DNA of 64,000 nt from Voacanga thouarsii (lineage: Eukaryota; Streptophyta; Magnoliopsida; Gentianales; Apocynaceae). The stretch's first letter is position 1; every line of letters starts with the position of its first letter. The stretch is taken from contig JANUWF010002024.1 of the NCBI GenBank assembly GCA_026120185.1, positions 1,302,001 to 1,366,000 on the forward strand, given 5' to 3'. The position numbers and the translations under genes were made by a program. Positions 1-10,757 of the stretch are shown here, one piece after another. The notes under the pieces are model-generated. The model was not told the origin of the DNA and did not search any database. It saw only the letters and a program-made list of their open reading frames with translations.

Positions 1-515
1 CTAAGATGGGAAACTATTAGAGACAAGTACTGTCCATTTTTTTTTTGTTTATTCATTTATTTGAGTTGAGAAGATGATTGTCCTTTAGATACTTGATAAG
101 GCCTAAATGTACCTATATTTTCCTACCTATTTGAAGTGATTTTGTAATATTTTTGATGAAATAGCTAGTCAATTCCGTTACTTTTTCCTAAAATTCAGAT
201 AATTAGTTGTGGAAAGGTTTGTGTAGGGTTGATAGGCATTTGAACTCAATTTCGATGTTCTAGAGGTGACTCAGCGCTGGCCCATGATTTTTGAACTGGT
301 CCTGGTTCAATTCTGGATCAAACAGGGCAAAATAGGGGGAAAAAAAATAGAGTTGACTGATGCTAACTAGTATTGAGCCGATGCCAACTCAATGAGGGTG
401 AACCGGCGCCGACCCTATTCTACCTAAAGTCGGTAGGATGCACAACTTTGAGGAAAAATTGGAAATTCCTAAGAAGTCTTTTGGTATCTGACTTGTACAC
501 GGCCTAAAACTCTTA

Positions 516-1334
516 GGCTAAGTTTGGTTTGCAAAGGGAAGGGAAAAGGGAAAGGGGAGGAGGAGTGGAACATTTTACTTCCATCAGGGGAAGTAAATGT
601 AATTACTTTCATCTTGTTTGGTTGGTGTGTAAGGAAAGTAAATATGATTTATCTCTCATTGTTTGATTGTAAGGTATACAGGGAGGAAATAATTATTTAA
701 TTACTATTATACCTATAAGGCTAATTCATAAAAAATTTGCAAAGTAGGCCTTTTTCTTTTTTTTTAAATGTTATATATATATATATATTATGCATCATCA
801 TCACTGAGAATGAATAATACCATGTCAAATTTTCATAAATTATCAACAAGAATATTCTTCTACTATTATTAATTTTTTTGAGAATAAAATAAATCAAATA
901 AATTTCATAAATTAGAAATCCAATTATCTAAAATGACCTTTAACTATAAGTCTAATTGTTATAAATTATTTCATTGATATATTTAATTAAAAAAATATGA
1001 GTATGATTTGAAGGCAACTACCATAACATACTCTCAGGAGGAGAGAAACAAAAATCAACAATTTCATGAGTCCAAAATCAAGATATTGTATTAAAGGTAG
1101 AATTGTAATAATAGAAATGCTCTAGGACAAGAGGGCCTTTTAACCGTCATTTACTTCCCAAACTCTCCAAAATGGAGAGGAAGAACAAGCTGATGTGGAA
1201 GGGATCCAATTCCATTCCACATATACTTCTCCCTTTCCAATCACTCAAACCAAACGAAGTAAATCACACATTTACCTCATATTTTACTTCCTCTCCCTTT
1301 TTCCTTCCTACTTTCACTCGAACTAAACTCACCC
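516..1334. mobile_element. PIF/Harbinger-type MITE (about 820 bp)
   Basis: The left end reads GGCTAAGTTTGGTTTGCAAA. The reverse complement of the right end reads GGGTGAGTTTAGTTCGAGTG, so the two form an imperfect terminal inverted repeat. Both ends are flanked by TTA (513-515 and 1335-1337), the usual 3 bp target-site duplication of PIF/Harbinger elements. Inverted similarity continues inwards: purine-rich GGGAAAGGGGAGGAGGAG on the left, pyrimidine-rich CTTCCTCTCCCTTTTTCC on the right. The centre is AT-rich with an AT dinucleotide run near 773-789 and has no transposase, so the element is non-autonomous. It sits inside the LTR at 1-2342. Confidence 0.72.
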
Positions 1335-1363
1335 TTAGGGAACATTTTTGACAACCTAAAGTG

Positions 1364-1373
1364 CTATAAATAC
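1364..1373 (+). promoter_or_regulatory. TATA-box-like site of the Athila-type LTR
   Basis: CTATAAATAC lies just right of the MITE and corresponds in position to CTATAAATAAAG at 55023-55034 in the related LTR. It is a candidate core promoter for plus-strand transcription. The match is by sequence only. Confidence 0.35.
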
Positions 1374-2342
1374 GAGGAAAAACACAAGAATAAAGGGTGA
1401 ATTCAGGGGATTAATTGTAGATTCAAGATTGAGAAGAGAATTCATCAAAAGAAGGATTGTTTCAAGAGAGGTTCCAATAGAAAAAGAAGGGGGCTTGTCT
1501 ATGAGTTATTTCTTTTTCCTTTGTTTTCTTTTTTTTTCTTTTTCTTAAACAATGATGGGATCAATATTTTAATTATATTTAGATGATATTTTTGGATTTT
1601 ATTTTGTATTGTTTTTAGGTTTTTGATCAATTGATTATTAGTTATGGTATTTGATTACTTAATTTATTTGATGAATTGATTTAATATTCCTTGTTTCTAA
1701 TCAACTTAAAAAACAAAGTTAGGAGTGTGTTCAATTTAATTGATTTCATATTTGTTATGTCTTAATTAGATTGCGAAAGAAGGTTACGAATAAGAAATTG
1801 GGTAATCAAAGATTAATTGATTTCACCTAGAATAAAAGATAATTTCATGTTTATATCACCTAGAATATAGGGGTATTTGCTAAAGAATGAGTTTAATGCA
1901 TCTTTTGAGTGGAAATTGGTGAGATAGAATATATCTACTAATTTAATTATAAGATAAGAAATCATGGATTTCAAATGAAGTGATTCTAACTTATTCTTTT
2001 ATGGTGCCAGGATAATGATTAATTGAGAGATTTTCTAGTCAATTATTCTTATGTTTTCAGAGATTTTTATCTATGAACATGTTTTCTCTCTTATGTTTTG
2101 TACATATTTATTTGTTTGTTTTACTTTTATTTCGTCTTGATCAATTCAGTTAGTAGGTTAAACAAAGGATGAAAAGTAATTAGTTTGTACTTGTTGCTTA
2201 AGGATTGATACTCGTTAATTTCTTATACTATACTTAATGATGGGTATACTTATATGTGTGATTTGAGATTAATATTTTAATTAAAACTTGATTGGGAATG
2301 GATCTAAAATTGAATGATTTTATTACCTAAATCTGACGCATC

Positions 2343-2547
2343 AATGCCGTTTTATTTAAGTTATGGATTTTGGATTTGTATGCTTTACGTTTTACTAGGA
2401 CTTTGTAATAAGTTTTGATTAGATGTATTTTCTTTGAGTTTAAATTTTATTACTTTCTCTACTTTCTCTAGTTATAAAGACCCCTAATCCTAAGGACGAG
2501 GCGATATCCCTGACCTTTATTAGGTCACATAGTAGCGGAGTGTTACA
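2343..2547 (+). repeat. 3' tail of a chromovirus-type LTR
   Basis: The last 85 bases carry the sequence order seen at the end of the LTR at 30429-33813: AAAGACCCC, then GGACGAGGCGATAT-CCC, a GTCACATAGTAG block and a final GGAGTGTTACA ending at 2547. Only the tail is present; it abuts the minus-strand copia remnant. Confidence 0.45.
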
Positions 2548-4696
2548 AAGCCAATTATCGAAGAATATGGTATTCTATTCATGTAATCCCTTTGATTTAT
2601 GCTAAACCTCTTTAACACTTTGTCTATGTATGTAGGCTGTGAAAGATTGAGAATCTCTTTGATCTATCTTTATAGATACTTATTCCCAAAATATAGGTTG
2701 CTTTTCCAGAATCTTTCATGGATGATTTCTTTGATAACAAAATCTTAACTGATTGTAGAATACAGATATCATTTCCTATTAGTAATATGTTATCTACATA
2801 TAGTAATAGGAAAGTAATTGTACTCCTATTAACCTTCTTGTATACACAAAGTCCATCCGTATTTTGTATGAAACTAAGCTTTTTGATTATTTCATCAAAA
2901 CAGATGTTCCAACTTCTAGAAACTTGCTTAAGTTCATAAATGGACCTTTGCCACTTGTACACTTTAGTGTGTTCTTTGGATGTAAAATCTTCAAGTTGTG
3001 TTATGAACACTTTCTCTGCCAAATGTTCATTTAGGAGTGCTATTTTCACATCTATTTACCAAATTTTAAAGTCATAATGAGCGGTAAATGTTAGTAGTAT
3101 TCTTATGGATTTCAGCATTGGTATTGGTCATAGTTAATACTTTGTTGTTGACTATAACCTTCTACAACCAGATGCGCCTTATAGGTAATAACTTTATCAT
3201 CCATATCGATTTTCTTCTTGAAAACCCATTTTACACCTTATGGGTTTTATCCTTTTAGGTGGATAACTGAAGTCCAAACTTGATTGTCATACATGAAATC
3301 CATTTTTGACTTCATAGCTTCAAGTCATTTGTCAGATTCTGAACTCTTCAGAACTTCCTTGTAAGTGGTAAGCTCATCTTCTTCTATGAGTAATACGTTA
3401 TTGTGATAATTTTTTAGAAATTCACATTTCTCAGGTGCCACATATATTCTACTTGACCTATGAGATTCTTGTGCATTAGAAGATTCGTCTATTTTCTTAA
3501 TAGACTCAGGATCAACCAGTTGATCATTGTTTATTTTTATTTCTTAAACTTCAGTAAGTTCAATTTCATTCTTATTATCTCATTTAAGCATTAATTCATT
3601 TTCTAAGAAAATAGCATGCTTTGAAACAAACACATTGTTTTTTGAAGAAAGATAGAAATAATATCCTTGTGATTCTTTTAGATATCTAACAAGCAAACAC
3701 TTGTTAGACTTATTCTCTAATTTGTCTGATTTTGTCCTCTTCATATAAGTAGGACATCCGTAATTCTCAAGTGAGCTAATTTTGATCTGTTACTAAGAAA
3801 TAACTCATAAGGGGTAAAATCAACTGTCTTTGATGGAACTCTATTTAGAATATAAACAATAATTTTCAGTGCATATCCCCAAAATAATTTTGGAAGATCT
3901 ACAAAAGCCATCATAGATCAAACCATTTCTAAGAAAGTTCGATTCCATTTTTTGGATACACCATTATGTTGAGGTGTATGCAGTGAAGTCTTTTGAGATA
4001 ATATCCTATTATCTCATCCTATAATATCTAAGATAGCCTTGAAACTCTTGACTTAAGTATTCATTTCCTCGATCAGATTTTAGAGTTTTAATACTTTTAA
4101 CATTCTCTACTTCACACCTGAATTCTTTAACTTTGTCAAAAGCTTTAGATTTGTATTTCATTAAATACAAATACCCAAATCATGAATAATCATTGATGAA
4201 AGTGTGAAGTATTGATAACCTTCTCTTACTTACAATGTTATTAGTCCGCATACATCAGTATGTATTGGTTTCAATAATTGCTTTACTATTTTTCTTTTCT
4301 TAGAAAAAGAGGTTTTATCACTTTTTCTAATAAGATTCACAATTTTCATATGATTTGAAAACAAATGAGCCTAAGTGACCATACTTATGCAACTTAGAAA
4401 TGCAATTCTCATTTATATGGCCTAAACGACAATGTCATAAGTAAGATAGGTTCGTGTTATCTTTTCTTAGTTTCTTATTATTGTATCGAGAACTTAATTT
4501 CATGTCTAGAACATACAAACCATTCATCAAAATTGCAATACTATGATAGATATCATTTAATAAAAAAGAATAACTTTTGTTCTTAAAAATTAAATGAAAT
4601 CTACGTAAATCCAAACAAGCAACTGAGATAATACTTTTAAGTAAAATTAGTACACAATAACAGCTTTCTAGTTCTAAAATCAATCCAAAAGGTAAG
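2548..4696 (-). pseudogene. Ty1/copia pol remnant (pre-integrase, integrase, reverse transcriptase)
   Basis: Read on the minus strand from 4696, the translation shows a GAG pre-integrase segment with the HCRLGHINE zinc-binding signature near 4415-4440, preceded by a stop. Next comes a badly broken integrase core with stops and frameshifts (about 3550-4330). The start of a copia reverse transcriptase follows, including KWVFKKKIDMDDK near 3205-3245. The longest open stretch, 3049-2624, encodes 141 residues of the RT palm (SIYELKQVSRSW, CVYKK, LLLYVDNILLIGND). The copia YVDD box at 2789-2800 reads YVDN, which loses a catalytic aspartate. RNase H is absent. The left edge abuts an unrelated LTR tail, and the right edge is the GTAAG insertion site of the gypsy element. 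Confidence 0.85.
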
Positions 4697-5803
4697 TGAT
4701 ATGATCTTAGGGAGCACAAAATTTGGAGATTAAACTCAAGAACAAAAACCCGTCCAAATCCACACACAAGAACACTAAAATGTTAGGAAAATTGACATTC
4801 TTGTGATATTGTGAATTTAGCCTACTTTAAAGACACCCTAGTCTAACTTGAGATTAGAATACCAAGGATAGGAATTGAAGGCACCTCACTCAATCTTATT
4901 AAACACACTAGGTAACCTAGCACATAAGAATAGAGAAGAAGTTAATATTATCCCTTAAGGTTTAGAGACAAGATCAAAGGAAGAACTAAGCCATTTGATT
5001 TGGTCTTGATAAATATGGGAATCACCCAAGAGGACCACCCTCAAGAACTCATCTAGAGAGAACAAATTTGATTTCTCTATTCAAATATCTAAAAGTTTTG
5101 TTTACAAGAGCTCTAATGGCATATATATAGATGCCCTACCCTAAACCAATTAGCAAACTAATCCTAACTATTAAATGACCTTAATACAAGCTTTAAGGCT
5201 CTATTACATGCCTTAAAAAATAGGTTAAAATATAATAAAAGTTATAAAAATTAAATTGCAAATGTAAAAGGCTGAAAACAAAAAAAATAGCAAAAAATTG
5301 AGATTGGCCTGACTTGGGCTGGTGCCGGTTCAAGGTACTAGAGCTGATATTTTGTCCGTGACTCATTTTTTTGTAGCATTGGGCCGGCGCCGTTTTGGGG
5401 CTTTGGGTAGGCTCCAACTTCAGTTTGGTCACCGTTCCCCGTTTTGTTGCACTTCAAACCCTGCTTGTTGGACTTCTATTCCATTTCTCTGTATTTTGTT
5501 AATCTTCCAAATGAAATGTTGGTTGTTTTGAGCTCTTCTTAATACTCCATTGGCCTTCAATTCTTGTTTGAAGATTGGCTTGACCCTTCACATGGATTGT
5601 TGCTTGTGTTGTGCGTCTTTTGGCCCTTCCTTCACCATTCATCTCTTCACAATCTTTTTGAATTTGGGTTTATTGAATTTGTTGTCTTGAAAATTCCCTT
5701 GAATCCTCTAGAATATTGTTCTTACCCATGAAACCATGAAGTGTAATTTTGTTCTTCTTCCGCCTTCTTAGAAATAGCCTTTATGGCTAAATTGATTCCT
5801 ATA
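4697..5803 (-). repeat. 3' LTR of the minus-strand gypsy element
   Basis: It aligns along its length with 9531-10732, from TGATATGATCTTAGGG at 4697 through the TTTGCTATTTT and TTGGGCCGGCGCC region to ATGGCTAAATTGATTCCTATA. Its outer edge is the TSD and its inner edge is the PPT. It is about 95 bases shorter than its partner because the partner carries a tandem duplication. Confidence 0.85.
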
Positions 5804-5817
5804 ATTTCCCCCTTTTT
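5804..5817 (-). other. Polypurine tract of the minus-strand gypsy element
   Basis: On the minus strand this reads AAAAAGGGGGAAAT directly before the 3' LTR. Upstream of it lies a CGATTCGAAGATGAATC stretch, a degenerate form of the sequence that ends many plant gypsy pol genes. Confidence 0.7.
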
Positions 5818-5889
5818 GAAAATGATTCATCTTCGAATCGATATCTACATTATAATTCAATTCAAACTTTTAGCTTTGGATCCTCACCA

Positions 5890-8087
5890 ACTCCCTTGTT
5901 TTCTCTCTTCCCAACCCAAGCTCTCAACCTCATTTTACCCCCACTCATTTTCTTTTTCTTAGTCCTTTGCTTGACTCTCTCTTGCACCACTTTACTTTAT
6001 GTGTGCCTCCCTCTATGCTCTCTCATTCTCCTCTCTTCTCTTTTTACCTCAAGCTCCTTTATCTCACACTTTTTTGTCTCTTCCTTCTTCTCTTTTAGCT
6101 CTCTCTCTTTTCTTTCATCTTCTCTTCTCTCTTGCTCTTGTTTTCCTTTCTCTTGCCTTTCCCTCTTTTTTTGTTCTCTTTTCTTTTATCTTCCTCTCTC
6201 AAAATTTTTTGATCTTTTACAGTTTCACTTGGGGACATAGGACAGAGTGTGATGTGCAAGGTGTAAGTGTTCTTCTTACCATGGTGAACCACATCTCTAT
6301 CATATAGCCAAGGTCTTCCTAGCAATAGATGCCCAACATGCATAGGAAAGACATCATACATCACATCATTCTTATATTTTTCCATGCCAAATTTAACCTT
6401 ATCTTGCTTGTTTACCTTTACTTCTCCACAATTGTTCAACTAGTAAAGCTTGTAAGGTTTAGGATGTTTCAAGGTCTCTATTCTTAATTCCTCCACCAAT
6501 ATAGCACTAATTATAATCTTACAATTCCCTCCATCAATAATCAAACTACATGGTCTTTGTTTAATTTGATACCTTGAATAGAAAATATTTTCTTTTTGTA
6601 AATCCTCTTTTCCTTCAACCACACAAGCTTCCACAACCTCATTCCTAACGCCAATCAATGAACATAGTCACTCAAGTGCATCCCTATCTGTTCCATTCAC
6701 TCTAATTTCTCCACTAAATTTGGTGTCTTTTTGTGAAGTTGAACTAGATGGCCCATTCTAACTAGTTTCTTTCATTTTCATTTGCTTTTGCACCACCTCT
6801 AGCTAACTCTTCTTTTTCTCCTCTTATTGATGTGAGCTTTCTCCTACTTCATAAGTACTTGAAGCATTTTTGGGGCCTTCATCTATAGCACGCATTTGCA
6901 TTCCCTTTACCTTATTCCTTGAATGCATTTGCTCTTCAATAAATTTTACTCTATTTTGCTCAACTTCTTCTTGCTCATTCTTCTCTAACACTTCTAATGG
7001 ATGTGACTCTTCATCTAGAAAGAATAAGATATTGTAGAACTCCTTAGTCACCATATTTGTTGGACTCAATTGATCCACTTCTTCTTCTTCATTATCACTA
7101 AGCTCCTCATCAATTTTATCAATATTTTTCTCAACTTCTTCATGCTCTTCCTTATCCTTTTGATTAGGCAATTCTTGGCCTTTGGCTTCCCTTTCTAGCT
7201 TCTTCTTCTTCTCAAATTTATAAATCTCACCTTGCTCCTTAGAGGACTTCCAATGACAATCAAATGAATTGTGCCCATAGCCACTACAATGCTCACAAGA
7301 AATTGCACTACCCTTTTGCAAATCAATACTTCTTCCTTGATAATTCAATCTTGGGCAATCACGTCTACTATAACCATATTTCCAACAAGTAGAACATACA
7401 TAACATTGTTTTCTCCTCATTCCTCCTTTTTGTAAAATTTCGTATTGTTCTTCACTCACTATGCATAGAACTTCTTGGACAATTATAGAACAAGTGAGCA
7501 AAACTTCCACATATTTTGCACTTATCGTGTACAAATCATTCTCTCATCAAATCTTTCATCTCTTCCCAAGAAACTACTATTTGATACCCACTTTGCCTTC
7601 TTTGTGCATTCATTTGCTCCCACCATTCTAAAACATTTTTGGAGAACCCCATTAATGCCCAATTCACTTTGTTTCTTCCACTACACTCAAATCATTTAAA
7701 TAATTTTTTCATTATTCTTACCCATCCATAGTACTCCCTCAAATCTCTCTTCCCAAGGAACAGATGTATCAACTTTTCATTGTACTTTAACTCCCTAATC
7801 TCTACACCCTTCTTTCTTCTTTGTAATTTACCATTTGAATATTTTTGTACTCCTTCCATATAAACCCCCTAGCATTCTTTTTCATTTTTCCAATGGTCTC
7901 TTTTATAACTATCATACTCCCTTCCACTTATACTTGGCCCTTCATTATATTCATCTAAATATCCCATGCTCTCATAATCATTCTCCTCATATTTTTGTTT
8001 ATATTCATCATATTCCCCATAATTACTCTCATTATAGCAGGACTCTTCATAATAGTCACTCTCTTCACTTCTACTCCAATTAGCCAT
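5890..8087 (-). pseudogene. Ty3/gypsy gag and protease remnant
   Basis: The minus-strand reading starts at the ATG at 8087 with an acidic, Tyr/Glu/Ser-rich segment (72 codons). A broken Gag capsid region follows, whose ALMGF...EWWEQ motif (about 7600-7690) matches the motif in the gag at 61620-61690. From 7534 to 6824 an open frame of 236 codons has two zinc knuckles: C47-C50-Y55-C60, where Tyr replaces the usual His, and an intact C80-C83-H88-C93. A Glu/Lys-rich tail follows. Frames 6658-6440 and 6439-6095 carry a retroviral-type protease region (LIIDGGNCK) and a HLLLGRPWLYDRD segment. A Lys/Glu-rich linker then runs straight to the 3' end of the element, so the rest of pol is deleted. Assignment to gypsy is firm; clade is not. 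Confidence 0.82.
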
Positions 8088-9511
8088 TGTGATTTTCTTT
8101 CTGGAGAAATACCTGTAAAATCTAAGTATAGAACATAAGAAAGTTTCTCACTTCATTCTCTCACGTGTTTATCACTTAATTTTGATGGTCACTATTCACT
8201 CGTGTATACTCTCATTTTGGTTTTTTTTTTAAATGAGCTCACTCTCTTGCCTTTTCTTCAACTCTCAATTTCATACTTAAGTTCTTCCCAACTCTTTCCC
8301 ATTTCAAAGGATTTAGTTCTACTAGTCAAGTCTAATGTATTCCAAGGGATAAGAAAGAAAGGTTCCGTAAAGGTAATTTATTAAGCACTTGGTAGGCGAC
8401 ATTAGAGGGGATACTTCTAACAATGATTTTCAATGAGAGAAACACCACACAACTCAAGAGTTGTGAAAAAGATGAAAAATGATGATTACTAAGCAAACTC
8501 TACAATGGATCAAGTTCACAAGGCAACAAGAGATAAGACTTAAGAATAGATGTTGGTCAACTAATTCTCAACTCAAGTGTCTCAAGACAGCTTAATTCTA
8601 GGACTTGAATCCAACAATCCTCAAAAGTTATGATATGAAAATTTAGTGCAAGTGAAATATACAAGCTAAGAACTTATACAATGAATGTAAAGTCACTTAG
8701 GGATTTTATCAAACACTAGGTATGCAACGAGGAAATCGCATGGAATCAAGGAATTCTAGGCAATGAGATGTCACCACTACTTCAATAATTCAATTGGATG
8801 ATCAATCAACTCACTCAAGGCAATGAAATCACAAGAAATCTCAAAAGTTCAAAAAGATAAATTGATATAATCTAAGATGTATCAATTTACTCTTCAGGAT
8901 AATTATCACTTCTAAGAAAAAATTTCTGATAGCAATTGGAAAGTAAAATTGCACTAAAAATAAGTTAACAAATAAGAAAATTTATAGGGATTCAATAAAT
9001 AAGGTTTTGGTTGTCATATAAGCACAATCCTAAGTCATGAGATCACACATCAAACACTTGGTGTGCAACCTCGTAACTCAAGCTAATTCAAAAATTTTAA
9101 CCATAAAGCAGCCCTAAAAACTCAAAATTTACAATAAAATCAATGCCTAATGATTATAATAATATCAAAGATCAATTTCAAAGCAAGGACATAGCAAAAA
9201 CTTCAGTTTTATAGCTCGTGAAATAAGCATGAACATGAGTTATGGGATTTGTTGTGTCTAGAAATTCTTACAGCAAATATACTCAATAAACTTCAATCTT
9301 TCTACACTTTAACACTTCAAATAGCTACCCAATGATCAACCAAACATGTAGGCTCAATTTCACAACAAACCCATGGCTACATTTGAAGTATTAACCTTTC
9401 AAAAATAGAAGAAAAATAGTTACGAAAAAATTGAAAGTTTTCAACAATGTGCCCAAGAAGATTGTACCTTAGTCTAAAGAAAGTTAGTTGATTAGAATCA
9501 ACACAATGTAA
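8088..9511 (-). other. Untranslated leader of the minus-strand gypsy element
   Basis: This 1.4 kb lies between the PBS and the gag ATG. I see no conserved coding signal, only short AT-rich runs. A long leader at this position is common in plant gypsy elements. Confidence 0.6.
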
Positions 9512-9523
9512 GTTCTGATACCA
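9512..9523 (-). other. Primer-binding site (initiator tRNA-Met type)
   Basis: The minus strand reads TGGTATCAGAAC, one base from the common plant PBS TGGTATCAGAGC. It lies seven bases inside the LTR edge at 9531, fixing which LTR is the 5' one and the orientation of the element. Confidence 0.82.
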
Positions 9524-9965
9524 AACTTTTTGATATGATCTTGGGAAGCACCAAAATTTGGAGATTAAACTCAAGAACAAAAACCCTTCCAAATCCACAC
9601 ACAAGAACACTAAAATGTTAGGAAAACTAACACTCTTGTGATATTATAAATCTAGCATACTTTAAAAACACCCAAACACCCTAATCTAACTAGAGATTAG
9701 AATATCAAGGATAGGAATTGAAGGCATCTCACTTAATCCTATCAAACACACTAGGCAACCAAGCACAGAAGAATAGAAAAGAACTTAAGATTATCCCTTA
9801 AAATTTAGAGACAAGATCAAAGGCGGGACTAAGCCATTTGATTTGGTCTTGATGAATATGAGAATTACCTAAGAGGACCACCCTCAAGAACTCTCTCTAG
9901 AGAGAACAAATCTGATTTCTCTATTCAAATATCCAAAAGTTTTGTTTACAAGAGCTATAATGACA

Positions 9966-9974
9966 TATTTATAG
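9966..9974 (-). promoter_or_regulatory. TATA-box-like site in the gypsy 5' LTR
   Basis: The minus strand reads CTATAAATA. The partner LTR has an equivalent but altered TATATATA-type site at 5121-5130. It is a candidate LTR promoter. Confidence 0.4.
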
Positions 9975-10364
9975 ATACCTTGCCCTAAACTAATTAGAAA
10001 ACTAATTCTAACTATTAAATAGCCTTAATACAAGTTTTGAGACCCCATTACATGCCTTAAAATAGGTTAAAACACAATAAAAGTCATGAAAATTAATTAC
10101 AAATATAAAAGGCTAAAAATAAGAAAAATAGCAAAAAGTTGGGATTGGCCCGACATGGGCTTTTACCGGTTCAAGGTATTAGAGTTGGTGCCGGCTCTGT
10201 TCTGTTCGTGACTCGCTTTTGCCAGCATTGGGCCAGCACTAGCTTCAATTTGGTCACCGTGCCGTCCCTCGTTTTGTTGCATTTCAAACCCTACTTCTTG
10301 GACCTCCATTCCATTTCTCTATATTTTCTTAATCCTACAAATGAAATGTTGGTCATTTTAAATT

Positions 10365-10560
10365 CTTCTTGATACTCCCTTGGCTTTCAATTCTTGTTGG
10401 AAGGTTGGCTTGATCCTCCACATGGATTGTTACTTGTATTGTGCGTCTTTTGGAAACAACCTCTTCTTGAAACTCCTTTAGCCTTCAATCCCTGTTTGAA
10501 GGTTGCCTTAATTCTCTACATGGATTGTTCATTGTATTGTGTATCTTTTGGCTCTTATTT
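10365..10560. repeat. Tandem duplication inside one LTR (about 95 bp x 2)
   Basis: Two neighbouring units share, in order, CTTCTTGA-ACTCC, GCCTTCAAT, TTGAAGGTTG, ACATGGATTGTT and TGT-TCTTTTGG. The partner LTR at 5530-5620 has only one unit. The duplication accounts for the LTR length difference and happened after, or during, insertion of this copy. Confidence 0.75.
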
Positions 10561-10757
10561 TACTATCCATCTCTTCATAATCTTCTTGAACTTGGGTTTG
10601 TTGAATTTGTTGTCTTGAAAATTCCCTTAAATCCTCTTGAATATTATTCTTACTCATGGAATCATGAAATGTGATTTTTTCCTTCTTCCCCCTTATTGGA
10701 AATGGCCATTATGCCTAAATTGATTTTTATCAGTAAGTATAGATGAAAAGTTCCCAC

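Larger units (their letters stand above)
1..2342 (+). repeat. Athila/Tat-type LTR, cut by window start, split by a MITE
   Basis: From about 1545 to 2342 this stretch can be aligned by eye with 55215-56028, the LTR of the Athila-like element further right. Shared landmarks are the AT-rich run ending in a TTAAACAA-GATGAAAAGT stretch, the paired ATACTATACTT and GATGGGTATAC words, and TTTTAATTAAAACTTGA. The part before the MITE has GGCGCC-type words (for example 405-412) like the GC-rich words in related LTRs. The right end GACGCATCA at 2334-2342 could be the LTR terminus. The left end lies outside the window. The assignment rests on similarity within this window only. Confidence 0.5.
4697..10732 (-). 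mobile_element. Ty3/gypsy element, internally deleted, TSD GTAAG
   Basis: Two direct LTR copies (4697-5803 and 9531-10732) flank a 3.7 kb interior whose coding sense is minus. The left flank 4692-4696 and right flank 10733-10737 are both GTAAG, a perfect 5 bp target-site duplication. A PBS (9512-9523) and a PPT (5804-5817) sit in the correct places for minus-strand orientation. The interior keeps gag and part of protease but lacks reverse transcriptase, RNase H and integrase, so the copy is non-autonomous. It inserted into the minus-strand copia polyprotein. The element at 52540-64000 is a relative with matching LTR ends, PBS and gag. Confidence 0.88.
9531..10732 (-). repeat. 5' LTR of the minus-strand gypsy element
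   Basis: It opens on the plus strand with TGATATGATCTTGGGAAG and ends TTTTTATCA, giving TG...CA termini, and is flanked by GTAAG. It matches the partner LTR at 4697-5803 apart from substitutions and one extra tandem unit at about 10365-10560. Confidence 0.85.

Noticed and set aside
5896..6307. Plus-strand Ser/Phe/Leu-rich open frames
   Set aside because: They are the complement of the Glu/Lys-rich linker of the minus-strand gypsy pseudogene; the CT-rich composition makes them open by chance.
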